Notes under the pieces: model-generated
Databases searched by the model: none
What the model saw: only the letters and a program-made list of their open reading frames with translations
What the model was told of the DNA's origin: nothing
Assembly: GCF_012933465.1 (NCBI RefSeq)
Contig: NZ_JABBND010000032.1
Coordinates: 1 to 43,028, forward strand
From: Actinomycetospora sp. TBRC 11914
GTDB lineage: Bacteria > Actinomycetota > Actinomycetes > Mycobacteriales > Pseudonocardiaceae
DNA: 43,028 bases
Reading direction: 5' to 3'
Made by a program: the position numbers and the translations under genes
Part shown: piece by piece, positions 33,597 through 43,028 of the stretch
How the letters are laid out: the number at the start of each line of letters is the position of its first letter
Position numbering within the stretch: position 1 is the first letter of the stretch

Positions 33597-36245
33597 TCAG
33601 AGGCCGCGGCGCACCGCGAGGGCGGCCAGCTCCGCGCGGGAGGTGAGGTCGAGCTTCGTGAAGATGCGCCGCAGGTGGGTGCGGACCGTCCCGATCCCGA
33701 TGAGCAGCTGGTCGGCGATGGCCTGGTTGCGCAGGCCCCGTGCGGCCAGGGCCACGACGTCGCGCTCGGTCGGGGTGAGGCTGTCCCAGCCGCTCCTCGG
33801 GCGTCCGCGAGCCCCGCGGGCGCGCCGGGCGTAGGCGACCGCGGCGTCGAGGTCGAGCGTCGCGCCGTCGGCACGAGCGCGGGCGAGGCCGTCTTCGTCG
33901 AGGACCACCCGGCCGACCGCGTCGACGAGGGGGCGGGTCAGCGGCGAGGGGACGTAGCCGCGGTGGTCGCGGGCGGCCGCGGCGGCGGCGTGCAGCCGGG
34001 CCGCGTCCGTCGGGCGGCCGGCGTCGAGGACGAGGGCCGCGACGACGTCGAGGGCGTCCACGACGATCGGGGCGTAGCCGGACGCGTGGGCGGCGGCGAG
34101 GACGTCGTGGGCCTCGGCGAGCACGTCGGCCGCGTCCCCGCTCCGCTGCCGCGCCACGCACCGCGCCAGCCCGGCCACCAGACACGTGTCGTGGGCGCCG
34201 ACGGCGCGGGCCCGGTCGTGGGTCCGGTCGGCCGCGGCCAGGGCCCGCGCGACGTCGTCCGCCGCGAGGGCCGCGACGGCCTCCACCCCGCCGGCCTCGG
34301 CGGCCACCAGCGCCAGCCCGGCCTGCTCGGCCCCGTCGACGAGCGCCGCGGCGAGGTCGGTGGCGGTGGCGGGGGAGGCCCACAGCGCGACGTGCGCGCG
34401 GCACAGGTCCAGGATCTCCGTCGTCCCCAGGCCGGGGTGCTCGTCGAGGAAGGCCGCGTGCCGCGTCGTCAGCCGGGCCGCCTCGGCGTGCTCCCCGGTG
34501 CGGCACAGCGCGCGGACGACCGGGGCGAGGGCACCACTGGCGCTCACGGGCTCGCCGACCGTCACGGCCAGCGTCCACCCGGCCCGCCCGTGGTGGCGGA
34601 CGGCGTCGACGTCGCCGCGCAGGCGGGCGGCCTCGGCGCGGATGGCGGCGTCCCAGGCGCGCAACTGGTGGTGCCCGAGCTCGGTGAGCGCGGGGAGGGC
34701 CGCGTCGGCGCAGGCGACGGCGGCGGCGTGGTCCCCGCGCCAGATGTGGGTGTAGGCCAGCACCTGCAGCGCTTCCACCACGCCCCACCGGTCGCCCGCG
34801 CCCTGGGCCAGCGCGACCGCCGCCTCCACGGACGGGGCGGCCGCCGCGGGATCGTCGAACGCCTGGGCCATCCCGAGCAGGATCAGGGCGCGGGCCCGCA
34901 CGTCGTCGTCGGCCGTGGCGTCCTCGGCGAGCTCGGCGGCCAGCCCGAGCCCCCCGACCAGGTCGCCCGCGTAGACGGCCTGGAAGGCGTGCGCCCACCG
35001 CAGCCGCGGGGTCGGTGCCGGGAGGGCCGCGGCGAGGCGGCCCGCCACCTCGTGGCCCTCGCGGCAGCGGCCGCGCAGCGACCACCAGAAGGCGAGGTCG
35101 GCGACGACGTCGGCCGCGGCGTCCAGCGCGGGGCCGGTGCCGGCGTGGGCGAGCACCGTCCGGATCGCCGCGGCGTCGCGGTCGAGCCGGGCGAGCACGT
35201 CGAGGTCCGCGTGCTCGAGCGCCGGGCGCGCGGCGGCGGCGAGGTCCGCCACCCAGCGGGCCAGCCGAGCGTGCGCGGCCGGGACCTCGTCCGGAGCGGC
35301 CTCGCGGGCGTGGTCGCGCACCGTCTCGAGGACGAGGTAGGTGGCGTCGTCGGGGCGGAAGCGGACCAGGGAGTGGTCGACGAGCTCCTCGAGCGCCGTG
35401 ACCGCACCGGGCTCGCCGACGACCGCGACAGCCGCCTCCAGCGAGCACCGGCCCTCGACGACGGCGAGGGCGGCCAGGCCCGCACGGGCCCGCTCGTCGA
35501 GCAGGGCGGTGCTCCACGCGAGGCAGGCCTGCAGCGAGCGGTGCCGGACGTCGCGGCCCGCGGCGGAGCGTGCGGCGACGAACGCGAGCCGGTCGGTCAT
35601 GCCGGCCTCGATCGCGGCGAGCGGCAGGCCACGGGCGCGGGCGGCGGCGAGCTCGAGGGCCAGCGGGAGCCCGTCGAGGGCCCGCACGATCCGCCGGACG
35701 CGGTGGTCGGTCTCCTCGCCCCCGGGCAGGGCCGGCTGCGCCCGGCGGGCGCGGTCGAGGAACAGGACCGCGGCCTCGTCGTCGGGGAGTCCCTCGACCG
35801 CCAGCGTCGCCTCGCCGGGAACACCCAGCGACACCCGGCTCGTCGCGACCACCCGCAGGCCGCGGCAGGCGTCGGCCAGCTCGACCACCCGGCGGGCCGC
35901 CGCGTCGCGGACGTGCTCGCAGTTGTCGAGCACCAGGACCGTCTCGTCGTCGCCGACGCGGTGGGCGAACCGATCGGCCGGGGCGCGGGTCGGGTCGTCG
36001 CGGATGCCGCACGCGTCGAGCACGGTCGTCCACAGGTCGTCCCCGGGCGCGCACGCGGCCAGCTCGACCACGCCCACCACGGGCGCGGGCAGCGCGGGCA
36101 CCGCCTCGGTCACCAGCCGCGTCTTGCCGCCGCCGCCCGGCCCCACGACCGTCACCAGCCGCTCGACCCCGGCGCGCCGGCACAGCTCGGCGAGCTCCGC
36201 CGTCCGTCCCACGAACGCCGTCGGCGACCGGACCCCCTCGGTCAT
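33597..36245 (-). CDS. LuxR-family ATPase regulator (AfsR/MalT-like)
   Basis: The 882-aa regulator begins FVGRTAELAEL and has Walker A VVGPGGGGKTRLV (Lys41), Walker B VLVLDNCEHV (about 102-111) and sensor region LRVVATSRVSLGVPGE. A winged-helix segment and long alpha-helical TPR-like repeats follow (about 330-780). The last 65 residues are a GerE/LuxR helix-turn-helix, LTPTERDVVALAARGLRNQ to GTVRTHLRRIFTKLDL. Such proteins couple ATP-dependent ligand sensing to transcription activation; the target is unknown. The ATG at 36245 is used. It is 216 bases upstream of the four-helix membrane-protein gene on the same strand, which may be a target. Confidence 0.92.
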   Translation of the reverse strand: MTEGVRSPTAFVGRTAELAELCRRAGVERLVTVVGPGGGGKTRLVTEAVPALPAPVVGVVELAACAPGDDLWTTVLDACGIRDDPTRAPADRFAHRVGDDETVLVLDNCEHVRDAAARRVVELADACRGLRVVATSRVSLGVPGEATLAVEGLPDDEAAVLFLDRARRAQPALPGGEETDHRVRRIVRALDGLPLALELAAARARGLPLAAIEAGMTDRLAFVAARSAAGRDVRHRSLQACLAWSTALLDERARAGLAALAVVEGRCSLEAAVAVVGEPGAVTALEELVDHSLVRFRPDDATYLVLETVRDHAREAAPDEVPAAHARLARWVADLAAAARPALEHADLDVLARLDRDAAAIRTVLAHAGTGPALDAAADVVADLAFWWSLRGRCREGHEVAGRLAAALPAPTPRLRWAHAFQAVYAGDLVGGLGLAAELAEDATADDDVRARALILLGMAQAFDDPAAAAPSVEAAVALAQGAGDRWGVVEALQVLAYTHIWRGDHAAAVACADAALPALTELGHHQLRAWDAAIRAEAARLRGDVDAVRHHGRAGWTLAVTVGEPVSASGALAPVVRALCRTGEHAEAARLTTRHAAFLDEHPGLGTTEILDLCRAHVALWASPATATDLAAALVDGAEQAGLALVAAEAGGVEAVAALAADDVARALAAADRTHDRARAVGAHDTCLVAGLARCVARQRSGDAADVLAEAHDVLAAAHASGYAPIVVDALDVVAALVLDAGRPTDAARLHAAAAAARDHRGYVPSPLTRPLVDAVGRVVLDEDGLARARADGATLDLDAAVAYARRARGARGRPRSGWDSLTPTERDVVALAARGLRNQAIADQLLIGIGTVRTHLRRIFTKLDLTSRAELAALAVRRGL

Positions 36246-36588
36246 GCGACCGATGGTGCTCCACCCAGCGTGACCCGCCTACCCGCCGAACGAGGCACGA
36301 GCGGCCTCGTCGCCGTCCGGCGGTCACCGCGCGTATGCCGCTCGGCAGATGTTGTCCCCGCCGACGACGGCGACCGTGGGCACCACACCGGGCCGCGGTG
36401 GCCCGGACGAGAGCGAGGAGGACGTCATGGCCGTCGGCCAGCTCGGGCTCCTCGAGCAGTGAGGGACGACCCGCGCGGAACCGGGGGAGCGCCCCCACCC
36501 GCGCGGGGGCGCACACCATGTCGGCCGGGTCGGCGCGGCGACACCCTCGGATGGCACGGACCAGTGCCACGACACCGAGGAGCTCGCC
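36246..36588. other. 343-base divergent region with a mini-ORF and GC hairpin
   Basis: It separates the LuxR regulator (minus) from the DUF7455 gene (plus). It holds an 11-codon frame at 36427-36462 (MAVGQLGLLEQ) preceded by GAGGAGG. A perfect hairpin follows at 36489-36512. The pair resembles a leader-peptide/attenuator layout, but codon content gives no clear amino-acid sensor. Confidence 0.4.
36489..36512. terminator. GC-rich hairpin, possible attenuator
   Basis: GCGCCCCC and GGGGGCGC are perfect 8-bp complements around an 8-base loop. It lies 77 bases upstream of the DUF7455 start and downstream of an 11-codon ORF. There is no T-tract. Confidence 0.4.
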
Positions 36589-36801
36589 ATGATCGACACC
36601 ATCACCCGGGACCGCTGCGACCGCTGCGGCGCCGCCGGCCGCTACGTCAGCATGCTGCCCGGCGGCGGCCTGCTCGTGTTCTGCGGCCACCACGAGCGCG
36701 TCCACCGCGAGGGCCTGCGCGCCGGCGGCGCGTTGTCCCGGCCGCTCGCCGCCGTCACCGACGGAGAGGAGCTCGCGGGGGTGCCGACGTCGCGGCCTTG
36801 A
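36589..36801 (+). CDS. Small zinc-binding protein, DUF7455-like
   Basis: The 70-aa protein has RDRCDRCGAAGRYVSMLPGG, then LLVFCGHHERVHREGL. The CxxC plus CxxH set looks like a single zinc site. Actinobacteria encode several such small proteins of unknown function, often near sigma factor or gyrase genes. The ribosome site GAGGAG lies 6 nt before ATG 36589. Its last 47 bases overlap the end of the convergent membrane-protein gene. Confidence 0.8.
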   Translation: MIDTITRDRCDRCGAAGRYVSMLPGGGLLVFCGHHERVHREGLRAGGALSRPLAAVTDGEELAGVPTSRP

Positions 36802-37054
36802 TCGTCGCGACGACGAGCAGGCCCGCGCCGACGACGATGGCGATCATCGGGCCGACCGACAGGGTGAGCGCGCTCGCGACCACCCCGATCGCGAGCAGGT
36901 AGATCCCGAGCTCGACGAGCCGGGGCCGGACCGCGGGCTCGCCGGAGTCGGGATCGCGCAGGACGTCGGCGCCGGAGCGGGTGAGGTCCTGGGCCACGGC
37001 GCGGAGCACCCGGGCCTCGTCGGCGGACAGCGGTGCCGCCCGGTGGTCCGACAT
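36755..37054 (-). CDS. Small two-helix membrane protein (DUF3040-like)
   Basis: The 99-aa product starts MSDHRAAPLSADEARVLRAV, an acidic amphipathic segment. Two hydrophobic helices follow (about 48-64 and 68-88) and a basic tail. The layout resembles DUF3040-family proteins but the usual LSEHEQRLL opening is not exact. The ATG at 37054 is preceded by GAGGAGG. It lies 62 bases downstream of ctaD on the same strand, so it is probably cotranscribed and could be an accessory of the oxidase (inference). Confidence 0.7.
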   Translation of the reverse strand: MSDHRAAPLSADEARVLRAVAQDLTRSGADVLRDPDSGEPAVRPRLVELGIYLLAIGVVASALTLSVGPMIAIVVGAGLLVVATIKAATSAPPRAPLRR

Positions 37055-37116
37055 CTCACGACCTCCTCGGCGTGGGGCTCCTTCGGCATCGGGAACGGGG
37101 TCGGTGGTTGCGGGGG

Positions 37117-38880
37117 TCAGCGGTTCCGGGGATCGCTGCCGGGGAGGTGCTCCTGGCCGGTCGCCCCGGCCGCCGCCTCGCCGAGGGACGGCGTGTGGCC
37201 GCCCCCGCCGACGTGCGCCTCCATCCGGATGCGCTCGGTGAGGTGCGGGTAGTGCAGCTCGAACGCCGGGCGCTCGGAGCGGATCCGGGGCAGCTCGTAG
37301 AAGTTGTGCCGCGGCGGCGGGCACGACGTGGCCCACTCCAGCGAGTTCCCGTGGCCCCACGGGTCGTCGACCGTCACCGGCCGCCCGTAGCGGTAGCTGG
37401 CGAACGCGTTCCAGATGAACGGCAGCGTCGAGGCACCCAGGATGAACGCGCCGATCGAGGAGACCGTGTTCAGCAACGTGAAGTCGTCGCTGGGCAGGTA
37501 GTCCGCGTAGCGGCGCGGCATGCCCTCGTTGCCCAGCCAGTGCTGCACCAGGAACGTCGTGTGGAACCCGATGAACGTCGTCCAGAAGTGGAACTTGCCG
37601 AGCCGCTCGTCCATCATCCGGCCGGTCATCTTCGGGAACCAGAAGTAGATGCCGGCGTAGGTCGCGAACACGATCGTGCCGAAGAGCACGTAGTGGAAGT
37701 GCGCCACCACGAAGTACGAGTCCGAGACGTGGAAGTCCAGCGGCGGGCTCGCGAGCAGCACCCCGGTGAGGCCGCCGAACAGGAACGTCACCAGGAAGCC
37801 GACGGCGAACAGCATCGGCGTCTCGAACGTCAGCTGGCCCCGCCACATGGTGCCGATCCAGTTGAAGAACTTGATCCCGGTCGGCACGGCGATGAGGAAC
37901 GTCGTGAACGAGAAGAACGGCAGCAGCACCGCGCCGGTGGCGTACATGTGGTGGGCCCACACGGCGACGGAGAGCGCACCGATGGCGAGCGTCGCGTAGA
38001 TCAGCGTCTTGTAGCCGAAGAGCGGCTTGCGGCTGAACACCGGGAAGATCTCGGTGACGATGCCGAAGAAGGGCAGCGCGACGATGTAGACCTCGGGGTG
38101 CCCGAAGAACCAGAACAGGTGCTGCCACAGGATCGCCCCGCCGTTGGCCGGGTCGAAGATGTGCGCGCCCAGGTGGCGGTCGGCCTCGAGCGCGAGCAGC
38201 GCGGAGGTCAGGATCGGGAAGGCCAGCAGGACCAGGATCGCCGTCACCAGGATGTTCCAGGTGAAGATCGGCATCCGGAACATCGTCATGCCGGGGGCGC
38301 GCAGGCAGACGATGGTGGTCGTGAAGTTGACCGCGCCGAGGATGGTGCCGAGGCCGGCCACCACGAGCCCGACGTCCCACACGTCGAACCCCAACCCGGG
38401 GGAGAAGGTCAGGTCCGAGAGCGGGGTGTAGGCGAACCACCCGGCCGAGGCGGCGCCACCGGGGAAGGCGAACCCCGAGAGCACGATCAGGCCACCGAAG
38501 AGGAACAGCCAGTAGGAGAAGGCGTTCAGGCGGGGGAACGCGACGTCGGGCGCCCCGATCTGCAGCGGCACGATGTAGTTCGCGAAGCCGAACAGGATCG
38601 GCGTCGCGTAGAGCAGCAGCATGATCGTGCCGTGCATGGTGAACAGCTGGTTGTACTGGTCCACCGAGAGGATCTGCAGGCCCGGGCGGGCGAGCTCGGC
38701 GCGCATCAGCAGCGCCATCAGGCCGCCGATCATGAAGAACGCGAACGAGGTGACCAGGTAGAGGATCGCGATGTCCTTCGGGTCGGTGGTGCGCAGCATG
38801 TGCGCGAAGCTCGACCCCCGCTTCGTCTCGCGGGCCGGATAGGGCCGTGTCATGATCGGTTCCGGCGCGATGGCGGCCAC
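37117..38880 (-). CDS. ctaD: Cytochrome c oxidase subunit I (aa3 type)
   Basis: This 587-aa integral membrane subunit carries the haem a and a3-CuB site that reduces oxygen. Family signatures are [14 protein letters not shown] (haem-a His region), [19 protein letters not shown] (CuB His and cross-linked Tyr), HHMYATG (CuB His pair) and [11 protein letters not shown] (haem ligands). Twelve hydrophobic helices are apparent. The start is GTG 38880, with AAGG about 8 nt upstream, giving [20 protein letters not shown] as in other actinobacterial CtaD; the frame extends to 38928 without a ribosome site. Subunits II-IV and serB are not adjacent, so the gene stands alone, as is frequent in actinobacteria. 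Confidence 0.96.
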   Translation of the reverse strand: MAAIAPEPIMTRPYPARETKRGSSFAHMLRTTDPKDIAILYLVTSFAFFMIGGLMALLMRAELARPGLQILSVDQYNQLFTMHGTIMLLLYATPILFGFANYIVPLQIGAPDVAFPRLNAFSYWLFLFGGLIVLSGFAFPGGAASAGWFAYTPLSDLTFSPGLGFDVWDVGLVVAGLGTILGAVNFTTTIVCLRAPGMTMFRMPIFTWNILVTAILVLLAFPILTSALLALEADRHLGAHIFDPANGGAILWQHLFWFFGHPEVYIVALPFFGIVTEIFPVFSRKPLFGYKTLIYATLAIGALSVAVWAHHMYATGAVLLPFFSFTTFLIAVPTGIKFFNWIGTMWRGQLTFETPMLFAVGFLVTFLFGGLTGVLLASPPLDFHVSDSYFVVAHFHYVLFGTIVFATYAGIYFWFPKMTGRMMDERLGKFHFWTTFIGFHTTFLVQHWLGNEGMPRRYADYLPSDDFTLLNTVSSIGAFILGASTLPFIWNAFASYRYGRPVTVDDPWGHGNSLEWATSCPPPRHNFYELPRIRSERPAFELHYPHLTERIRMEAHVGGGGHTPSLGEAAAGATGQEHLPGSDPRNR

Positions 38881-39083
38881 GACGTCACCTTCTTCGTCCC
38901 GGAGAGTGTGCGTCGTGTCACGGTGCACCTGCCCGACGCTTCTGACAAGATGCCGGCCTTTCGGACGCGCGCCATTCCTGAGTGCTCCTCCGAATGGTGT
39001 GCGGCGGGATGGCCGACCATCCGTGCGGCGAGTGGCCGTGCCCGGGCGGTGCGTCCCGCGCGCCGCCGTGCTGGACTTCCCCC

Positions 39084-42000
39084 GTGATCCCCGAGCCGCC
39101 GCGGCCCGCCGAGCGACGGCTGGTCCACGTGCTGTTCGTCGACCTCGTCGGGTTCACCTCGCTGGTCGAGGACCTCGACGCCGAGGACGTCGCGCTGCTG
39201 CAGGAGCACTACTTCTCGCAGGTCGCGGGGCTCGTCGCGGCGGCGGGCGGGCAGGTCGAGAAGTACATCGGCGACGCCGTCCTCGCGACCTTCGGGCTCC
39301 CGGTGCTGCGTCCCGACGACGCGGGGGCCGCGGTCCGGGCCGGGCTGGCCGTCGTCGAGTCGCTCGCCGGGGTGGAGGAACGGCTCGGGCTGCCGGCGGG
39401 GACGCTGCGCGCGCGGGTCGGGGTGCACACCGGCGAGGTCGTCGTGACCTGGGCCGCCGATGGCACCTGGCGGCTCTCCGGCGACGTGGTCAACACCGCG
39501 GCCCGGCTGCAGACCGCCGCCGAGCCCGGCACCGTCGTCGTCGGGCCGGACACGGCGCTGGCCGTCGAGGGCACGCTCGAGCTCGTCCCGCTCGGGGACA
39601 TCCCGCTCAAGGGGAAGGCGGAGCGGGTCGGCGCCTGGCGGGTCGTCGGCCGACGCCGGGGCCCGGTTCCCGACGGCGGGCCCTTCCGCGGCCGGGCCGC
39701 CGACCTCGCGGCCCTCGACGCCGCCCACCGCGACGCCCGCGGGGCCGAGCGGATCACCGTCCTCGCCCCGCCCGGCGTCGGGCGCAGCCGGCTGGTCGCC
39801 GAGTTCGCCGCCCGCGCCGCGGGCCCGGCCTGGCTGGTCCGCGTCCGCACCGACGAACCCGGGTACGCCCCGGTCGCCGCCCTGCTGCGGGCCGCGGGCG
39901 TCGAGGGGACCGACCTCGCCGGCCGTCTCGCCCGCCACGGCCACACCGGACCCCGCGCGGCGCTCTCGGCCGACCACACCGCCGCGCTGCTGGCGGGGGA
40001 GGAGCCGGCCGGCGCCCCGGCGGAGCTGTGGGCCTCGTGGACGGCGGTCCTCGACGCCCACGGCGAGCCCGGCGGCCCCACTCCGGTGTGGATCCTCGAC
40101 GACGTCCACCTCGCGTCCGCGGACATGCAGGCCTTCCTGGAGCACGCGCTCGCCGCGCCCCACCGCACCCCTCGCCTGGTGATCACCACCGCGCGACCGG
40201 GGGAGCGCCCGCCGTCGGGGGCGGTGCGCACCCTCGACCCGCTGTCCGACGACGACGTCGCCGCCCTGGTCGCCGACCGGGTCGGCGACGGGGTGCTCCC
40301 GCCGGCGGTGCTCGCCGAGCTCCGGGCGGCCGCCGGTGGCAACCCGCTCTTCGTCGTCGAGCTGCTGCGGGTGTGGGAGCGCTCCGGCGCGCTGCCCGGA
40401 GGTGACGGCGGCGTGGCCCTGACCGTGCCCAGCACCGTCCGGGCGATTTACCTCGGCCAGCTCGACGCCTTGGCCGCGCCCGCCCGCGAGGTGCTGGGCC
40501 GCGGCTCGGTCACCGGCACGACGCTGCCCGCGGGCGCCCTGCCCGGGCTGGGCAGCCCGGAGCCCGAAGAGCCGCTGCGCGACCTCACCGGGGCGGGCCT
40601 GCTCGTCGGGCCGCGGCCGGACCCGGTCGACCCGGCCTCGTACACCTACCGCCACCCCCTGGTGCGCGACACCGCCTACGCGACGCTGCCCCGCGCCCGG
40701 CGCGCCGCGCTGCACCTGCGCTTCGCCGAATGGCTCGAGGCGCGCGCCCCCGACCGGGCCGCCGAGCGGGCCGGGCGCCACCTCGCCGCCGCCTGGGACG
40801 AGGCGCCGGCGCTGGGCGGCCCCGTCGACGGCCGGATCGCCCGGGACGAGCTGGCCCGCCGCGCGGCCGCCCGGCTCACCGAGGCGGGCGAGGCGGCCCT
40901 CGGGACCGAGCCGCTGCGCGCCGCGGAGCTCTTCCGCCGCGCCGTCGACCTCGGCGTCGCGGCGGACCCGGCACCGTCGGAGGAACGGGCCCACCGCACG
41001 CTGCGCTCCGCCGAGGCGTTGCGCCGCGCCGGGCGGCTGCCGGCCGCGATGGCCGCGTTCGCGGAGGTCGCCGACGCCGCCGCGCCGGGCACGCACGCGG
41101 CCCGGGCGGCCGCCGCGCTCGGCTACGAGGACGCCCTGTTCGACAGCCGGCTGCCCCGCGAGACCTGGGGCGCCCGGGCGCAGGTGCTGCTCGACGACGC
41201 CCTCGGGCTGGTCCCGTCGTCGTCGCCGGCGCTGCGGGCCCGGCTGCTCGCCGCCGGCGCCCGCGCCCGGGGCTACGGCGGCGACGAGGCCGGGGCCACC
41301 GTGCTCGGTGACGAGGCGGTCGGGCTCGCGCGGGAGGCCGGCGACGCCGGGGCGCTGGCCTACGCCCTGCTCGCCCGCCGCCCGACCCTCGCCGCCCCGG
41401 CGCGGCTGCCCGAGCGGCTGCGGTCCGACGACGAGCTGCTCGCCGCGGCCCGCGCGGCCGGCGACCCCGAGCGCGAGTTCGAGGCGCTGCGGCTACGGAT
41501 GGTCGACCTCCTCGAGGCGGGGGACACCCCGGCCGCCGAGGCCCTCGTCGACGAGGCCGGGGCGCTGGCGCTGCGGCTCGGGCGGCCGCTGCACCTGTGG
41601 TACCCGGCGATGTGGCGGGCGATGATGCTGCTCCACCACGGCGACCTCGGCGCGGCCGCCGACGCCGTCGAGCACTTCCGCCGCGAGGGCGAGCGCTGGC
41701 ACTACGGCGACGCGGGCCAGGTCCACAGCGTCCAGCTGCTGACCCTCCACACCGCGGCCGGCACCACGGAGCGGGCGCTGCCGACGCTGGAGCGCGTGGC
41801 GCGGGTGGTCGGGGGCCGGACGTGGATCCACACCGCGGTCGGTCTCGCGCGGGCCGGGCGGCTCGACGAGGCGGCGGACCTGCTCACCGCGGCCGCGGCC
41901 GACCGGTTCGCGGTGATCGGCCACGACGGCGCCCGGGCGTTCCTGCTGGCCGAGGCCGCGGAGACCGCGGACGCGGTCGGCGACGCCGGGTCGGGCGCGC

Positions 42001-42248
42001 TGCTCCACGAGCTGCTCGCGCCCTGGGAGGGCCACGTGGTCGTCGTCGGGTCCGGCGCGCTGTGCCTCGGCGCGGCCGACCACGCGCTGGGGTTGGCCGC
42101 GCGGGCGGCCGGGAACCACGAGGCGGCCGCGGCCCACCTGGGGAACGCGGTCCGGATCGACGACGCCACCGGGGCCGTCCGGGCCGCCGCCCGCGCCCGC
42201 GACGCCCTCGCCGACACCGCCGGCCGCGGCTCCGCCCGGCCCGCCTGA
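39084..42248 (+). CDS. Class III adenylate/guanylate cyclase-ATPase-TPR regulator
   Basis: A 1054-aa protein. Residues about 13-195 form a class III nucleotide cyclase domain: [17 protein letters not shown] with metal Asp20, [12 protein letters not shown] with the second metal Asp, and [13 protein letters not shown]. An AAA/STAND-like ATPase domain follows, opening [15 protein letters not shown]. Its P-loop reads [11 protein letters not shown], with Arg in place of the Walker A Lys, while Walker [12 protein letters not shown] is intact. The rest (about 480-1040) is alpha-helical TPR-like repeat. No DNA-binding domain is seen. GTG 39084 is chosen from alignment of the cyclase start; ATG 39009 is an alternative with a non-homologous Cys/Pro-rich leader. 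It is divergent from ctaD. Confidence 0.88.
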   Translation: MIPEPPRPAERRLVHVLFVDLVGFTSLVEDLDAEDVALLQEHYFSQVAGLVAAAGGQVEKYIGDAVLATFGLPVLRPDDAGAAVRAGLAVVESLAGVEERLGLPAGTLRARVGVHTGEVVVTWAADGTWRLSGDVVNTAARLQTAAEPGTVVVGPDTALAVEGTLELVPLGDIPLKGKAERVGAWRVVGRRRGPVPDGGPFRGRAADLAALDAAHRDARGAERITVLAPPGVGRSRLVAEFAARAAGPAWLVRVRTDEPGYAPVAALLRAAGVEGTDLAGRLARHGHTGPRAALSADHTAALLAGEEPAGAPAELWASWTAVLDAHGEPGGPTPVWILDDVHLASADMQAFLEHALAAPHRTPRLVITTARPGERPPSGAVRTLDPLSDDDVAALVADRVGDGVLPPAVLAELRAAAGGNPLFVVELLRVWERSGALPGGDGGVALTVPSTVRAIYLGQLDALAAPAREVLGRGSVTGTTLPAGALPGLGSPEPEEPLRDLTGAGLLVGPRPDPVDPASYTYRHPLVRDTAYATLPRARRAALHLRFAEWLEARAPDRAAERAGRHLAAAWDEAPALGGPVDGRIARDELARRAAARLTEAGEAALGTEPLRAAELFRRAVDLGVAADPAPSEERAHRTLRSAEALRRAGRLPAAMAAFAEVADAAAPGTHAARAAAALGYEDALFDSRLPRETWGARAQVLLDDALGLVPSSSPALRARLLAAGARARGYGGDEAGATVLGDEAVGLAREAGDAGALAYALLARRPTLAAPARLPERLRSDDELLAAARAAGDPEREFEALRLRMVDLLEAGDTPAAEALVDEAGALALRLGRPLHLWYPAMWRAMMLLHHGDLGAAADAVEHFRREGERWHYGDAGQVHSVQLLTLHTAAGTTERALPTLERVARVVGGRTWIHTAVGLARAGRLDEAADLLTAAAADRFAVIGHDGARAFLLAEAAETADAVGDAGSGALLHELLAPWEGHVVVVGSGALCLGAADHALGLAARAAGNHEAAAAHLGNAVRIDDATGAVRAAARARDALADTAGRGSARPA

Positions 42249-42260
42249 GGAAGGACCACG

Positions 42261-43028
42261 CTGATCACCGACCCGGGACCGACCCCCGCCGAGGCCCGTG
42301 CCGCCGTGGCCCGCGACTGGGGCCGCACCCTCGCCGCCCTCGACGAGCTCGGCGACGCCGCCGCCGACACCCCCACCCGCTGCGCCGGCTGGAGCGTCAC
42401 CGACCTCGCCCGCCACGGCGCGTGGGGCACCACGATGGAGGCCGACGCGCTGCGCCGCGCCCGGACCGGGACCCCGGGCACCGCCGAGGGGCAGGAACCG
42501 TCGGGCGGTCCGGCGGAGGTCGCCGCCGCGCTGCGCGCCGGTGTCGCGGCCCTCGACGACGAGCTCGCCCGCGCCGACGAGCTGGCCCCGGACGCCGTGC
42601 TCGCCATCCCCTTCGGCGTCATCCCGGCCGTGTTCGGGCTGCACGTCTTCACGATGGAGGCCGGGGTGCACGCCGACGACGCCGTCGCCGCGTGCGGCCG
42701 GGACGAGCCCCTGGCGCAGGACGTGGTCCGCGCGACGACGACGGTGCTGCCCCCGGTCTTCCCCGCGCTCGCCGGCGCGGGCGGCGAGGCCCCGCCGCCG
42801 GAGGGCACCGTGTTCGCGCTGCGCGGGCCGTCGGTGGACCTCCGGTTCGCCCTGCTCGACGGCGTGTGGCAGGCCGCGCCCGGCGAGGACCCCACCGCCT
42901 CGGTCACCGGTGCGGACGACACCGCGGTGCTGCGCTTCGCGCTGGGGCGTCTCGCGGCCGACGACCTCCGGCTGACGTTCGACGGCGAGCGCGAGCTGGC
43001 GGCCGGGTTCAAGCGCTGGTTCCCGGGA
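42261..43028 (+). CDS. Maleylpyruvate isomerase N-terminal-type protein (partial at window end)
   Basis: The 256 codons in the window show the mycothiol-dependent isomerase/DinB-like helical bundle (ARDWGRTLAALDELGDAA, RCAGWSVTDLARHGAWGTTM with the metal-site His, and GLHVFTMEAGVHADD). A C-terminal SCP2-like beta domain follows (VDLRFALLDGVW to VLRFALGRLAADDLRLTF). The frame is still open at 43028. There is no ATG or GTG where the family normally starts; a CTG at 42261 sits 5 nt after GAGGAAGGA, while the first GTG (42306) would cut into the first helix. It follows the cyclase gene by 12 bases, so it is probably in the same operon. Confidence 0.82.
   Translation, partial: MITDPGPTPAEARAAVARDWGRTLAALDELGDAAADTPTRCAGWSVTDLARHGAWGTTMEADALRRARTGTPGTAEGQEPSGGPAEVAAALRAGVAALDDELARADELAPDAVLAIPFGVIPAVFGLHVFTMEAGVHADDAVAACGRDEPLAQDVVRATTTVLPPVFPALAGAGGEAPPPEGTVFALRGPSVDLRFALLDGVWQAAPGEDPTASVTGADDTAVLRFALGRLAADDLRLTFDGERELAAGFKRWFPG

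Noticed and set aside
39009..39083. ATG 39009 as the cyclase start
   Set aside because: The added residues are Cys/Pro/Gly-rich without homology; the GTG at 39084 begins immediately before the conserved cyclase strand. Not fully excluded.

Overview
The window is chromosomal DNA from a high-GC actinobacterium. Codon third positions are almost all G or C in the flanks. The families present (DUF574-type SAM methyltransferase, DUF7455 zinc protein, DUF6247 protein, LuxR-type and cyclase-type ATPase regulators, aa3 oxidase subunit I) and their sequence style suggest Pseudonocardiales (Pseudonocardia or Actinomycetospora-like). The genus is an inference; no rRNA or other marker is present.

Left core flank (1-18.6 kb). 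The window opens with the last codons of an IS30-like transposase. Next come pyruvate phosphate dikinase (ppdK, minus) and a small VOC protein, divergent from a pyruvate dehydrogenase cluster aceE-aceF-lpd (plus). Its E2 and E3 both carry a lipoyl domain of the kind typical of beta/gamma-proteobacteria. After a polytopic membrane protein and a DinB-like protein, a divergent TetR gene faces an operon: AMP-forming acyl-CoA ligase, single-chain biotin carboxylase/BCCP/carboxyltransferase, SAM methyltransferase and amidohydrolase. Three of these genes overlap or nearly touch, suggesting one pathway that activates, carboxylates and further handles an acyl substrate.

Accessory island (about 18.7-32.2 kb). 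Base composition is visibly less extreme, intergenic gaps are long, and gene remnants are common. Three copies of a palindrome punctuate it (18716-18745, 24965-24996, 30808-30838). Each has about 11-13 bp arms ending in ATA(A/G) and TTAT around a 6-bp centre, the geometry of a XerCD/dif-type site. A decayed copy may lie at 26148-26175. The first interval holds a probable defence cassette: a Cys-rich protein, a membrane-anchored coiled-coil protein, and an SF1 helicase fused to a C-terminal Vsr/DUF559-like nuclease. The second holds LLM-oxidoreductase and TetR remnants, a PASTA-like membrane protein with a His/Cys tail, and a Gly/Ala-rich exported protein. It also holds a transmembrane Ser/Thr kinase translationally coupled to an FHA-HTH protein, and a divergent 50-codon gene for a small secreted Cys-containing peptide. 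The last four could form an uncharacterised surface signalling module. To the right lie a DUF6247/RelE-like toxin-antitoxin pair, a 22-codon methyltransferase scrap and a frameshifted HAD hydrolase.

Right core flank (32.2-43.0 kb). This contains a four-helix membrane protein, a large LuxR-family ATPase regulator, a DUF7455 zinc protein convergent with a small membrane protein, an orphan cytochrome c oxidase subunit I gene (ctaD), a class III adenylate cyclase/ATPase/TPR regulator with an altered P-loop, and a maleylpyruvate-isomerase-type protein cut by the window edge. No tRNA, rRNA or CRISPR array was seen.
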